DNA of 64,000 bases from Ascaphus truei (lineage: Eukaryota > Chordata > Amphibia > Anura > Ascaphidae), in NCBI GenBank assembly GCA_036426205.1, contig CM071579.1, positions 18,355,998-18,419,997 on the forward strand, in the 5' to 3' direction. The position numbers and the translations under genes were made by a program. Positions within the stretch are counted from its first letter, which is position 1, and each line of letters begins with the position of its first letter. Positions 24,535-35,512 of the stretch are shown piece after piece. Under the pieces are notes generated by a model. The model saw only the letters and a program-made list of their open reading frames with translations. It had not been told where the DNA came from and ran no database searches.

Positions 24535-25180
24535 CAGGTCAGTTATTTATAACTAACTGAACCATTCGTAAATTTGTTCTACAATTTTCAATCCAAGTCA
24601 TGTCACCAATTTGCATCAATTTTTGGCAACCATTCCATATTCGATTTCCTTCAAAAAAAAAATCCTTGGATGGCCCACTCACTTGACACTCCCTACCATC
24701 TAACTCCCATCCACACACCCTCTCACCCTCCCCCTCACCCCCACTCTCACTCCCCATCCCCCCCTCCACTCTCACCATCACCTCCCAGGTATNNNNNNNN
24801 NNNNNNNNNNNNNNNNNNNNNNNNNNNNNNNNNNNNNNNNNNNNNNNNNNNNNNAATATCTTATGGCGGATGTAACAGTTACAGATAATATATATTATAG
24901 GCGTATGAAACAGTTACAGATAATATATTTATAGCGTATGAACCGTTCAGAGATATATAGTTCCTCCCACTCTCACTCCCTCCCACTCTCACTCCCTCCC
25001 ACTCTCACTCACTCCCTCTCTCACTCCCTCCCTCTCTCACTCCCTCCCAAGACTCCGCCCCAGATTTTTTACGAGACAGAATATAAACTGGTGCAAATTG
25101 GTGAATACTTGGAGTGAAATTTGGAAAAAATGACGTAACCGTCAGGTCATTTATAAATAAAAATTTTCTTCGCCAACGAT
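24535..25180. repeat. Inverted repeat flanking a CT-rich minisatellite
   Basis: 24535-24660 and 25080-25180 are related in opposite orientation. CCAAGTCATGTCACCAATTT and GCATCAATTTTT on the left correspond to the complement of ACTGGTGCAAATTGGTGAAT and ACTTGGAGTG on the right. Between them are CACTCTCACTCCCTCCC-type tandem units on both sides of the gap. Confidence 0.65.
24793..24854. other. Assembly gap (62 N)
   Basis: A run of unknown bases. Immediately after it, 24855-24955 holds about three units of the 35 bp LINE minisatellite that otherwise lives at 21885-23440, embedded within CT-rich repeats. This suggests a mis-placed contig end or gap-fill. Confidence 0.98.
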
Positions 25181-25244
25181 TCTCGCGCGCGTCGCACCTT
25201 TCACCATTTTTTCCAGTATTTTCGGACAAGCCACCTGGCAACCC

Positions 25245-26933
25245 TATTAGATGCCTGTATTTCTGCTTCGATCCAGAAAATCCAAACGGCCGCCAACCCC
25301 CCCCCCCCCCCCCCCCCAGGGTCTTGTGGCTTCTTATTGGGTGACCTCAGGTGCCAACTTTGAAAATCCAGCAGGGAAAACCAGCTACTAAACCGTTCTG
25401 AAAAAACGTGAGTGCCGGGAGCTACAAATAGTCTCAGCTCCAGAGGAGGCCCCGCGGGTCTAATTCTGTAAACAAATCTATAGGGGAAATGGACTGGATT
25501 GCTGCTTGAGAAGGGGCAGGATATCCTCCCAGGCACATGGACCAAAGTAAAATTATTGGGAAAATGCTTTCAAGCGTGCAACATTCCCTTCTTTTCATTC
25601 TTTTCTTTTTATTTATATTTTCATTTATAGCAGCATCTATGGATAATACTAATATCCATTGTTCCATTAAATGTATCACAACCTGCAAACATATACATTT
25701 CTCCAGGAAGCACATAGCTGCTACAAATCTGTACTGGGCAATTTTAAATGCCCGTTAAAAGCAGAGCAACAGTTTGGGTAAGATAAAGGAGACATCGTGA
25801 AAGATAAGTTTAAAGAGCATGTAAAAAGTTCCATCACAAAAAGTGAATTACGACCTGGAGTTGCACATCGAAGGCGATGATATATACACATACGTGCTGT
25901 CCTGCTCATATCATCTGTCATGCTCAACTTCGGCTGCATACATTATTTATCACAAAAGGCATTTTATATGTTGGTGAAAAAGACTGCCATCTGTCTAGAG
26001 TTATGGCATTTTTCTATTCTAAAAACATTATCATTAATCAAAAGAAGTTCTCTGCTTTGGACCACATAAAGTGCAGTAGGTGGTTTCTGGTGTGCGTTTG
26101 CATCTCACACATCTTTCCCCCACAAATCCCCCTCATTTACACGGGTTTATTGTGTCTGCAGCTTCTGGCCTTTGCCTGCTGGATAGGTGTGTTATCCTCC
26201 AACAGGAAAATCCACACATGGAAAGGAGAATATTATTGATCAGTGCGGGCTGAGTGACGACGCTAAGTGGAATACGTGAAATATTAGGTTTTGTTCCAGC
26301 CTCGTATAATGGTTTATTTCGGCCTAACTTTGCATAGGTGATGTATGTTGTTTATAACGGAAATCATGCCAACGTATTGTCATGATAATTTCATGAGATA
26401 TTAGCTATTTTAATCCCTTTGGTGCTTGAGGGGTTAATGAGCTACAGTTTGACGTTAAACATACACTATATACTGGGTTTCAGTGACACACTGCTTTATG
26501 CCCTCACATAAATATCTTTTATTTGTCATTAACTTCATGCTAAGATGGGGGGGGGGGGGTTTGGACATACATCTGTGCGCTAATTAGTGAAAGTCAGAAG
26601 GACGCGACAATATGATGTGCAGATTATAACGGGGTGTATCAAATTCTGCTTCTGGAGCCATGCGTTTGCTCCCAGCATACAAGAAAATCTACCTAGTAGT
26701 GTAAACACCTGTATATAATAATCATGTTAGACGCTGGGGAAAGAAAGAACACATTTACAGCTTGAGTGAATGGAGACGGAAACAGGGCATTGGGCTCATG
26801 TTCTGGGGGTATGGGAGCTGGGCCCAATAAATGGCATTATCAGGACACCTTGCAGGGACTGCCATATAAGACCAATGCACTTAACACACGCCCCTGTGCG
26901 GAATGGGACATGTAGTCGTGGTCAGGCCGGCGC
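25245..26933. other. No gene seen
   Basis: Contains a C homopolymer at 25297-25317 and a G homopolymer at 26547-26559. Open frames (for example 25877-26239 plus) are unrecognised and I do not support them as genes. Confidence 0.55.
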
Positions 26934-27195
26934 TTAGCCGCAAACGGAGCCTCCGCTGCCGGCTGCTCTGCCGCTGGAGCATCCGCCACCGGTCAATCTG
27001 CCAATAGACCTTCTGCCACTGCCCGCTGGACCCTCCATCGCCAACCGCTCCACTGCTGGACCTTCCACCACCGCCCGCTCTGCCGCTGGACCCGCGCCAC
27101 TGTCCTCTCGGCCGCTGGCCCCTCCGCCACCAACCGCTCTGCCGCTGGACCCCCCGCCACCGACCACTGGAACCTCTTCCGCTGGACGCTTCAAT
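26934..27195. repeat. GC-rich minisatellite (CCGCTGGACCCTCCGCCACC type)
   Basis: Imperfect units of about 30 bases built on GCTCTGCCGCTGGACC then CTCCGCCACCGAC. The Gly/Ala-rich minus-strand frame is a translation of the repeat. It ends in GGTTAGGGTAGGGGGTTAAC-type sequence at 27217-27240. Confidence 0.85.
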
Positions 27196-27936
27196 GAGAA
27201 GGTACGTTTTTAGCGGTTAGGGTAGGGGGTTAACTTTAGGGGTTTTAGTGGTTGCTAACCAATCCAAAGCCAGGCATGTCACCTGATTGGTGCAGTTCTC
27301 GCACATTGCCAGTGCGCAGGATCCTCACCGCGATGACAGAGCAAACAAGCCCCACGTGAGCTATTCCTGGCAGCAATCTGCCTCATCTCGTTCCCTTTAA
27401 CCTTTACTTTATCCGCCCACTCAGAAGAAACGTGCCGCTCGCTGTGTTTTTACATGTTGGTGAATTAAATCCTCTTTAGTTCTCAGTGCACATGTTTTTA
27501 TAAAGAGAAACCAGCGCCAGCGACAAAGCTTTTGAACTAAACGCTTCCTCCGATGTTGAACGCAGAAAACGTAGCTTCCCTGTGTCATTTGTGTGCATTG
27601 CTCTTTAACCCCTGCAGTGACTGATGCTGAAGCGGTTACCGGTAACAGACTATCATATATGACAAATAATGGCGAACGTAGGGGTACATCCTCAGAAGGT
27701 TGCCAAATGCAGACAAATAACGTTATTTTACCTATTTAGATAAATGACATTATTTTTCCTTCATTTAACAGGGATCCTCAAAGCTTATCATATTCCTAAA
27801 CAAAGTCCGCACGTTACCTGTGTTTTCCAATACACTGCACATGCGCATTGTTCAAACTTTGAGGCGCGTTAATAAGGTAGCACTATTAACAGCAAATGTG
27901 TGTTACCAAAAACTAATGCAAATCATTATAGTTACA
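27196..27936. other. No gene seen
   Basis: TTAGGG-like degenerate sequence at 27215-27250, otherwise unremarkable. Confidence 0.5.
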
Positions 27937-28372
27937 TATAGTTACATAGTTACACGAGCTTGAAAAAAAGCTACGTCCATCAAGATCAACCCACAGTATG
28001 CTAAATTTAGATGACAGATACTTTATCCTATATTTCTATTTACAGTATTTTGATCCAGAGGAAGGCAAACAAAAAAAACCCAGTGACACATTAACTAATG
28101 ATATTTCCTAAGGGAAAAAAATAAATTCCTTCCTGACTCCAAGAATTGGCAATCAGATTACTCCCCGAATCAACATCCTTCCCGGGGTTTACTTATTTGG
28201 TATATCCCTGTATACCTTTCCTTTCTAAAAAGATGTCCAACCTTTTTTTGAACAAATCTACTGTATCCGCCATCACAGTCTCCATGGGTAATGAATTCCA
28301 CATTGTAACTGCCCTTACTGTAAAGAACCCTTTCCTTTGTTGCTGGTGAAATCTCCTTTCCTATCTTAAGGC
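27937..28372 (-). mobile_element. CR1-like LINE 3' end, inverted copy
   Basis: Same family as 20290-20745, opposite strand. GTTACATATAGTTACATAG at 27940-27959 is the short-repeat tail. The coding remnant has the complement of CCATGGGTAATGAATTCCAC, and AAAGAACCCTTTCCTTTGTT corresponds to the RKGFFT motif. About 90 percent similar by eye. Confidence 0.83.
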
Positions 28373-28915
28373 AGGGGTGCGCAAACTGGGGGGCGTGAGA
28401 GTTTTCGGGGGGGGCACGGACAGTTGCAAAGCCCCCGCGCTCTTCCCCAAGGCATTACAATGAAATGCCGGGGGATCGCGTGAGGCCCCTGCAACCTCAA
28501 TTTACCGAGATTCAGCTGGCGCCTGGAAGCGTCTCCATGGCAATGCGGCGTCAAATGACGCCGCGGGGTCATGCGGTGTGACATCACACATGCGTTCCAG
28601 GGCACTACGGATTTATAAAAAAAAGAATTTATTCAATCATTAAACACAGTGTTTAATGATAGAATAAATTATTTTTTTGACAAATCCGTAGTGCCCTGGA
28701 ACATCTATTTTTATATAGTTCACGGAGTTTCTTCAGACAGGTACCACCCTGGACTAGGAGTACCGGTAACTGCAAGTATATTTGACTTTTTCATGGTGTG
28801 CAGCATTATATCTTTTATGCATCACACATGCGTTGCCATAGCCACGCGGCATCAAATGACGCCGCGGGTCACGTGACATCACATGACCCCGCGGGTCATT
28901 TGACGCCGCACTAAG
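28373..28915. mobile_element. hAT-like terminus plus GC-rich palindromic repeats, composite
   Basis: It starts CAGGGGTGCGCAAACTGGGG, a typical hAT-family terminus. GCGTCAAATGACGCCGCGGG motifs occur on both sides (28548-28568 and 28850-28868, complement at 28888-28908). An inverted repeat (28595-28614 against 28682-28702, TTCCAGGGCACTACGGATTT) sits between them, probably a second nested fold-back element. I cannot define exact element borders. Confidence 0.6.
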
Positions 28916-29339
28916 ATAAATATCGTAGCGTTAATCCCATGTGCTAACAGTAACGGAGGTCCGAGGATCTGCGCTGTTAGGTACACTGCTCATCACCATA
29001 TGATTTGCACATGAGGAAGCCTAAGGTCCGTTAAAATGTAAGGATCCGTTATTTTTAAGGAAAATGCCAGGACATCGTTGCGTGATGCACCTATGGGGGA
29101 TACGCGTTACGGATATGAATACGTTCATTTGATATAACGGAACGTTAACAAATAAGCGACTTTCTGAGGATCTAGCTCTTTATACCTCCTCACTACAACC
29201 AAAGGGCAATTCAATAAAACAGTTTCCTTGCAGAGAATGCAACGTTTAGAGTAATCCGTCTGAAATAAAGAAAGAAAATACATAATTTATTGCTGAGTAT
29301 GTATTAATAAAAAGCACAAATAACCTAGTACAGGTTACA
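28916..29339. other. No gene seen
   Basis: Nothing recognised. Confidence 0.5.
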
Positions 29340-29600
29340 TGTGTATGTATGTTTATTTAATGAGTGTGTGTATGTGTGCTTATGTACTGTAGTAAGTATG
29401 GGTATGTGTGCTTTAGTAAGTACGTGTGCGTGTGTTTGTATCTTTGTGTTTATGTACCGTAGTAAGTATGTGTATGTGTGTTTATGTACTATAGTAAGTA
29501 CAGTATGTGTATGTGTTGAAGTCAGTATGTGTATGTGTGTTTTGTACTATAGTAAGTATGTGTGTGTTTATGTACTGTAATAAGTATGTGTATGTGATGT
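29340..29600. repeat. Minisatellite, about 32 bp unit
   Basis: Imperfect units of AGTAAGTATGTGTATGTGTG then TTTATGTACTAT. The Cys/Val/Met-rich plus-strand frame is an artefact. Confidence 0.88.
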
Positions 29601-29885
29601 GTGTTTGTCAAGATGTTGTGTTTAAAACATCTGTTCATGTTTGAGGGTAGCAGTGGTTCACAACGAAAGGATGTGACGTCACTTTAAAGGATGATGTCAC
29701 ACCCTTTTGAGCTAATGTAACCTATCACATGGTACAGCAACCAATGGGATTGTCTTCAATCCCAGTGGCTCTAATACCATGTGATATAGCCATGTGGTTT
29801 GTAGGATGTGACGTACCTCCCTTGGAGGTCATGTGACCGTGGGAATACAATGCATAGGAGATTCCGGCACCCCATAACAGGGTCT

Positions 29886-29960
29886 GTATCTCGGGAAGCA
29901 GGGGGTCCCCGGACCTCAAATCAATGCGGTTTTGCTCTGGAGACCCCCTGCTCATCTACA
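29886..29960. mobile_element. Fragment of nested-palindrome MITE family
   Basis: GTATCTCGGGAAGCAGGGGG, TCCCCGGACCTC and CTGGAGACCCCCTGCT match one terminal hairpin of the fuller copies at 32533-32857 and 59072-59437. Confidence 0.75.
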
Positions 29961-30361
29961 CTAGTAATAAAATGTACATTAAAAAACATTAATTTCGGGT
30001 GGGATTTGCGCAGGGAGAGGCGTCTCTCTCTCTGCAGCAGAAATAACTCGCCGGGTGAGCCCTTTTCAGAGAGGCGATCATCACGTCGCCTTTTTTGCAA
30101 ATGTTCCTATTACAGGATTCAGGGCTTTCTGCACCGTGACAGCAACGCTGTCAAAAATGGCGATTAAAATAGCCTGCGGATTTTTTTTTATCGGCGCTTA
30201 GTGCTTAGGTCCCATAGTGCTTCACTAACACAATTGGCAGTTATAAACTGACATAATGACATCTGACACTTATTTTTCTCAGCTTAAATAACAGGAAACT
30301 TAAAAAAGCAGCGGGGAAAAATGTAGTCACATTCAAAGCTCTTCAGAGAAATTGCAAAATA
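29961..30361. other. No gene seen
   Basis: Nothing recognised. Confidence 0.5.
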
Positions 30362-30551
30362 ACACCAATTAGATTGTAAGCTCTTCGGAGCAGGGACTTC
30401 TTTTCCTAACTGTTACTTTTACGTCTGAAGCGCTTCTCCCCTTTATGTGTAATTTATATTATTTGTTATCTATATGATTGTCACGTGAATTACTGCTGTG
30501 AAGCGCTATGTACATTAATGGCGCTACACAAATAAAGACATACATACATAC
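30362..30551 (+). mobile_element. L2-like LINE/SINE 3' tail
   Basis: TTAGATTGTAAGCTCTTCGG, AGCAGGGACTTC, TGCTGTGAAGCGCTATGTAC, then ATGGCGCTACACAAATAAAG and a CATA tail. 5'-truncated insertion. Confidence 0.88.
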
Positions 30552-31312
30552 CAGGACTCCTCTCCTATAAAGGTTTGGCATTTTCCAAGCTGAAATTTAA
30601 GTACTTTTTGTACTTAGAAAAAAAAATTGGGATTGTATCCAAGATTGGGTATACGAACTATAGAAATTTGGAATACGAGGCAGAGCAGAAGCAGCCAAAG
30701 TGGTACCACCAGTTGCAGACACATTAATTAATGTCTGAAGCTGACGGAATGACCTTGAAGCTGGTTAAATGCAAACAGATAGTTTTCACTGGGAAACAAG
30801 CTTTTCTTAGGAAAAGTATTTCTGCCTAGGGAACACCTTGCACATTTTTGCTCTGGCAGAAAGCAGTAAATTAGTTTTAATTGCATTGATGTGTAGAAAT
30901 AAAAGCTAAGATACTGTAAAGATTTATTCAAAGCCTTTTCTTTGGTTGGGTTGGTTAGGAAAAAAGGATCACACGAGAAATTGTAGGTTTTATCCCAATT
31001 TTTTTCACACAATCACTCTGTTTGGAAGAGATTGACATGCCAAGAAAAAAAAAATTCCTGGAGACTTATCTAAAGATTAATAACATATTATGTTGATATT
31101 TTACAATACAATCCTACAGCAAAGCACTAACGCAATCAATTATCAAAACGAGAATGAAAAGGGAAGTCGTTATAAGGACAATAAACAATTGTGAAAAATT
31201 GGTGCATTAAAGACACAGAATAATCCCCGAATTAATATAAAATAAGTACTAACGAAACTCAGTGCCACTCAGTGCCAGTCAGTGTCTTTACTCACTGAGC
31301 CACTCCTTCTCT
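30552..31312. other. No gene seen
   Basis: Nothing recognised. Confidence 0.5.
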
Positions 31313-31385
31313 GCGGTGGTGCGGTGGTGCGGTGGTGCGGTGGTGCGGTGGTGCGGTGGTGCGGTGGTGCGGTGGTGCGGTGGTG
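31313..31385. repeat. Perfect 8 bp array (GCGGTGGT)n
   Basis: Nine uninterrupted GCGGTGGT units. Confidence 0.95.
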
Positions 31386-31829
31386 CTGTAAGACACTGTA
31401 GCTCTGTAAGACACTGTATCTCTGTGGCGCTGTATCTCTGAGGCGCTGTATCTCTGTTAAATATTGTGACCTGTTCTGTTAAATGACATTATACCCTTCA
31501 GGGGCCTAGTTACACATTTTCATTTCAATGTCTTTCTACATTGAGTAGATCATGAACCAATTTTCCTTGCTGCAAAACAAGTGTAATAATGATGCAGAAA
31601 ATAACACTTGAGATATCAAAGAAAATAACCCTCATATTTACAGTGTCTCAGAGATACAGCGCCACAGAGATACAGTGTCTTAGAGATACAGCGCCACAGA
31701 GATACAGTGTCTTACAGAGATACAGCGCCACAGAGATACAGTGTCTTACAGAGATACAGCGTCTCAGAGATACAGCGCCACAGAGATACAGTGTCTTTCA
31801 GAGATACAGCGCCACAGAGATACAGTGTC

Positions 31830-31832
<3 letters not shown>
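31386..31832. repeat. Inverted pair of minisatellites
   Basis: 31386-31458 has TGTAAGACACTGTATCTCTG then TGGCGCTG units. 31642-31832 has the complementary units, CAGAGATACAGTGTCTTACA and CAGCGCCA, about five copies. They could form a stem with a roughly 185-base loop. Frames over the right arm (Arg-Asp-Thr-rich) are artefacts. Confidence 0.88.
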
Positions 31833-31873
<41 letters not shown>

Positions 31874-31883
31874 CTCTCTCTCT
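31833..31883. repeat. (CA)n(CT)n compound microsatellite
   Basis: About 19 CA units followed by about six CT units. Confidence 0.95.
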
Positions 31884-32027
31884 AATGGTAGTAAAGTATA
31901 AGTGTACTACAATAAATAAACTGGTATATATATATATATAAAAAAATGTGTCCCGGTTTTTCATTTTCAAAATCTGGTCACCCTAATCTTATCAATAGGT
32001 TAAATCCTCCTTCAAATAAAACTGTTA

Positions 32028-32268
32028 CAGCTCAACCCCCTTATAACGCTGTGCTTGGGGTCCAAAGAATCACATCGCGCTATAAGCGGATCGCGTTAGG
32101 ATCGCATTAGAAATAATGTACCATTGAATGCATTGTACAATAAAGTATTTAAGATACCAACAATCGTGTTGTAAAGTATTCATAAATACGAAAATTGGGA
32201 GCCACGCAGGCATCGCGCTATAAGCGGATTCGCGCTGTAACGGATCGCGCTATAACGGGGTTGAGCTG
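32028..32268. mobile_element. Tigger/pogo-like MITE, 241 bp, TA target duplication
   Basis: Left end CAGCTCAACCCCCTTATAAC; right end is the complement, CAGCTCAACCCCGTTATAGC. TA lies on both sides (32026-32027, 32269-32270). CGCGCTATAAGCGGAT recurs internally. CAG-starting termini plus TA duplication fit the pogo/Tigger branch of Tc1-mariner elements. No transposase frame. Confidence 0.88.
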
Positions 32269-32532
32269 TATTTGTGTGTGTGCTGTGTAAAATGGATAGA
32301 TTTTTATTTTGTACCAGGTCTTGTCAACGTTAACATAACATGCTTGTCAGATCTTTATTGCTTTGCACTTTTATCTGTTTGGATAATGATGGTGTGAGGC
32401 AAAGAATGGAAGAGAGTAACAGTGTACCGGTACATCCAGGAACTTTCTCAGCACAAAAGAAATGAGATAATGATTGTTAAAGGATTGGGGTTTTTTTACA
32501 TTTTTTTACTGTTTTTATACATACTGTAGGAT
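32269..32532. other. No gene seen
   Basis: Nothing recognised. Confidence 0.5.
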
Positions 32533-32857
32533 TGACGCAGAGCGGTCTCCAGAGCTGAACCCCATTCATTTCAGCTCCGGGGACCCCGGTGTACAGACCC
32601 CCAAAGAGGGTGTCGGTATGTCGGCAAAGTTTAAAGCCCCCGCGTCTCGAGGGCCAATAGGAAGCCGCACCGGGTGATGTCACAGCTTCCTATTGGCCGG
32701 CAGAGAACGGGAGCTTTGAAACGCCGCCGTTACGTGAACCCTGCTAGTCGAGCGGAGTGGCTGCCGGCGCCCCCTACGGAGGTAAGTATCTCGGGAAACA
32801 GGGAGTCCTCGGAGCTGAAATTATTGGGGTTCAGCTCCGGAAACCCCCTGCTTCCAT
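32533..32857. mobile_element. Nested-palindrome MITE (AGCAGGGGGTCTCCGGAGCT family)
   Basis: Each end is itself a hairpin (GGTCTCCAGAGCTGAACCCC then TTTCAGCTCCGGGGACCCC; and GAGTCCTCGGAGCTG then TTCAGCTCCGGAAACCCCC). The two ends are inverted relative to each other. The middle has the inverted pair GCCAATAGGAAGC and GCTTCCTATTGGC. No coding capacity. Confidence 0.82.
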
Positions 32858-33647
32858 CTCATGTTAAAAAAATAAAACAAAATTGCACAAAAATAACCGC
32901 TGGCTTGGTTTGCCTCTACAAAGTGCAGCAAAGCATTACATTACTATGGCACCAATCACCTAGATATTAAACATGCCCCCCAATAGTACACAGTCCTAGC
33001 TGGGACTGCCCTAACCCATTCAGCACTGCAGAGGCCAGCAAGGCAGTGGGAAGGAGAGGTATCATCTCCCAAGGGCCCGAGCCTACGGTATAGTCTGCTG
33101 GATAGTATCTGCTGATTGGCAGAGTGCTTCTCTGCATAATATATCTTGCGCTCCCCAGGGTGCTGTAACTAAAAATAAAAGGCACTGCATTTGCTGACTT
33201 CAACTGCAGCCGAACTGCATCACCTCTCCACATCCCGGAGTTCTTCTGAACGCTGAAGCTGTCCGTATGGCATTATCCTAGATGTCTAAGCACTTCTCTC
33301 CCATGTTTAATACTTGTCATATGTAAAAATCCGCAGCTGTTTTTACTTAATAGTACAAAAAAAAAAAAGTTCAACTGAATGAATTAAGAGCTTTTTTTTT
33401 GGGTTACGAAACTATGTAAAGCAAACAGAAGCATTCAACGTTTTGGAGAGAGAGAGAGAAAAAAATGGCATGCCGGGAAACACATCTCTTTGGAATTATT
33501 GCCAAAAGATGATTTTAATTTCTAGTAGTTGCTCTTTGACCTTTAAAAGACACGTTGATTTACAGAGAGGGAAAATCATATGCTGCTAAAAAAACGGGTT
33601 TATGGTCGAGATCTTTAACACGATGGAGCTAAAACAAGATCTAGTTT
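32858..33647. other. No gene seen
   Basis: Nothing recognised. Minus-strand open frame 32967-33233 has no signature. Confidence 0.5.
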
Positions 33648-33757
33648 AGGGGTAGCCAACTCCTGTCCACAAGAGCTACTAACAGGTCAGGTTTTCAGGA
33701 TATCCCTGCTTCAGCACAGGTGGCTCAATCAGTGGCTCAGTCAAAGACTCAAAGTTT
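33648..33757. mobile_element. hAT-like fold-back MITE, half copy
   Basis: The left half only: AGGGGTAGCCAACTCCTGTC, AACAGGTCAGGTTTTCAGGA, TATCCCTGCTTCAGCACAGG, then stops after CAGTCAAAGACTC. Confidence 0.85.
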
Positions 33758-34734
33758 ATAGAGTTCTAGTTACGCCACTGGGTAGTGCCATGCAGAACGA
33801 TCCCACAGACAGCATCTATAGCCCAAAGAGGATGTGTTCATGTAGAAATACGTCAGGACTTCTGGGAAATAACTTGAAAAATCCATTTTAGAATGAGAAA
33901 ATATATCCCTTGGTGTAGCCTATAGATTGAGATGAAAAGTCCTAATAAACCCAATTAAGCCATCTCCTGGCCTGCCACTTCCCCTGAAATACAAGACTGT
34001 AGAAAACCCTACCTACAATCTCTTCCTACAGCTTTAAATGTCCTCCTCGGGGTTCCCACCAAGTGTAAAAATATATACTGTATATAATCAGCCTGTAAAT
34101 AGCTTGCGCTTTGTCAATTTGGGACACATGGGGTTCAAAGTGAGAATTAAGAGATTCTTAATGTCCCCCTAATGGGGCAACACAGATTTTCGTCCAGGTC
34201 TGAATTTGACCACAAATAATCCCTGGGTGACACAAAAAATTCTCGGAGTAAAAAATATGCTTTCTTGTGGCAAAAAAAATAATCCACAAATAGATATTGG
34301 CAATGGATATAATTTTACCAAATGCAGATATTGATTGTTCAAATGAACTAATTGCTAAAACCCTAGAGATGCCGGAGGTATTTTAAAATTATTTCCCGGG
34401 TTGCATACGATATATGTATATCGTTCTCGTCTCGCGGATAACGTTAATTTATATTTCCGAAATGCGCTAATTATTGTGGATTATTATTATTATTATTAGC
34501 CTGGATACATTCTTTCATCCGCAGCCTTGCCAGGTCAAATCTCTCCCTCTGATAGTCAATACAGTAGGTTATATTGAGTTAGAAATACGTGTCCGATGAC
34601 TGTAACACTAATACTGTTAGAGGAAATAACTGTGTAGACCTCTAAACCTTAAAAACCTGATTTTTAAAATGTGATTGCTTTATTATATTTGTATTAAAGC
34701 TGCAGATGATAAGTAGAAAACGTGAGCACTTAAA
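33758..34734. other. No gene seen
   Basis: Nothing recognised apart from a short ATT run at 34485-34500. Confidence 0.5.
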
Positions 34735-34838
34735 GGATGAATGAGTGGCTCAGCAAGTAACGACACTGCCTCTGTAAACAACGACACTGAGTGTGAAGCA
34801 GGGGAACCTGGTTCAATTCCTGAAGTCGGCTCCTTGTG
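34735..34838 (+). mobile_element. CORE-SINE head (tRNA-derived), 5' part of a split copy
   Basis: It has an A-box-like GTGGCTCAGCAAGTAA and a B-box-like GGTTCAATTCC 50-60 bases later, followed by CCTTGTGACCTT, the start of the conserved core. The element is then interrupted by a LINE insertion and resumes near 35346. This is a tRNA-derived retroposon head, not a tRNA gene: no cloverleaf acceptor pairing is kept. Confidence 0.82.
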
Positions 34839-35345
34839 ACCTTATTTATTTATAAAATATTTTACCAGGAAGTAATACATTGAGAGTTACCTCTCGTTTT
34901 CAAGTATGTCCTGGGCACAGAGTTAAGATGACAAATAATACATGGTTACAAATACAGTTACATAAATGAACAAGGTATACATTATATACAAGACATTGCA
35001 TGCACAGTTAAAGAAAATATATATTATGAGCGTATGAAACAGTTACAGACCAGATTAAAGTTTGAGACAGCCTTAGATTTGAAAGAACTTAAGCTGGTGG
35101 TGGATATGAGAGTCTCTGGTAGGTTGTTCCAGTTTTGGGGTGCATGGAAGGAGAAGGAGGAACGTCCGGATAATTTGTTGAGCCTTGGGACCATGAATAG
35201 TCTTTTGGAGTCTGATCTCAGGTGATAGGTACTGCATGTGGTAGGGTTGAGGAGCTTGTTCAGGTAGCTGGGTAGCTTGCCCATGAAGAATTTGAGGGTG
35301 AGACAGGAAAGGTGAACTTTGCGCCTAGACTCTAGTGAAAGATTG
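34839..35345 (-). mobile_element. LINE 3' end (L2/Rex-like) inserted in a CORE-SINE
   Basis: The minus-strand frame 35024-35284 reads LRSDSKRLFMVPRLNKLSGR, then FSFHAPQNWNNLPE, TTSLSSFKSKAVSNF and a stop. This is the C-terminal layout of L2/CR1-clade reverse transcriptase proteins. The 3' UTR runs to TTATTTATTTATAAAAT at 34839. The single 35-base segment that was amplified at 21885-23440 lies at 35013-35047. 5'-truncated. Confidence 0.87.
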
Positions 35346-35512
35346 ATTGCCTTAGGAAAGGCACCAAAAACATAGATTGTTAGCTCAACTGGGCAGAGAC
35401 TGTGTCTGTAACATTCCTAAGTGCTGCGTACCGCCACTATACAATAACTTTTAAGTCCCATTGGGAAAAAAGCGCTATATGAAATAAAGTTGTTATTATT
35501 ATTAAAGCATCA
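35346..35512 (+). mobile_element. CORE-SINE 3' part and LINE-type tail
   Basis: It resumes with GCCTTAGGAAAGGCACC (compare GTGCCTCAGGCACC in the intact copy at 39130-39300), then ACATAGATTGTTAGCTC, CAGAGACTGTGTCTGTAACA, and ends AAGTCCCATTGGGAAAAAAG, CGCTATATGAAATAAAG and (TTA)n. The tail matches that of the LINE at 18052-18430, the probable mobilising partner. Confidence 0.8.

Larger units (their letters stand above)
23684..25244. mobile_element. TA-flanked non-autonomous DNA transposon, GGGTTGCCAGGT family, expanded copy
   Basis: The ends are GGGTGTTGGCCAGGTGCC (left) and the complement of GCCACCTGGCAACCC (right), with TA on both outer sides (23682-23683, 25245-25246). Internal matches to 60692-61062 (inverted) and 44481-45556 include CTGTCCGGTAAAAAATG and GAGTAATAACCGGACAT. 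This copy is about 1.56 kb against 371 bases for the compact copy. It holds an internal minisatellite, an inverted pair of segments and an assembly gap. TA target duplications point to mariner-like mobilisation. No transposase remains. Confidence 0.75.

Noticed and set aside
26934..27194. Gly/Ala/Arg-rich 86-residue protein
   Set aside because: A direct translation of a roughly 30-base GC-rich minisatellite.
27215..27250. Interstitial telomere-like TTAGGG sequence
   Set aside because: Only degenerate GGTTAGGGTAGGGGGTTA, not a tandem TTAGGG array.
34735..34838. tRNA gene (A- and B-box present)
   Set aside because: The acceptor stem does not pair and the sequence runs on into a CORE-SINE core; it is a tRNA-derived retroposon head.
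35024..35284. Stand-alone host gene encoding an 86-residue protein
   Set aside because: The sequence is the C-terminal end of an L2/CR1-type retrotransposon protein, followed by its 3' UTR.
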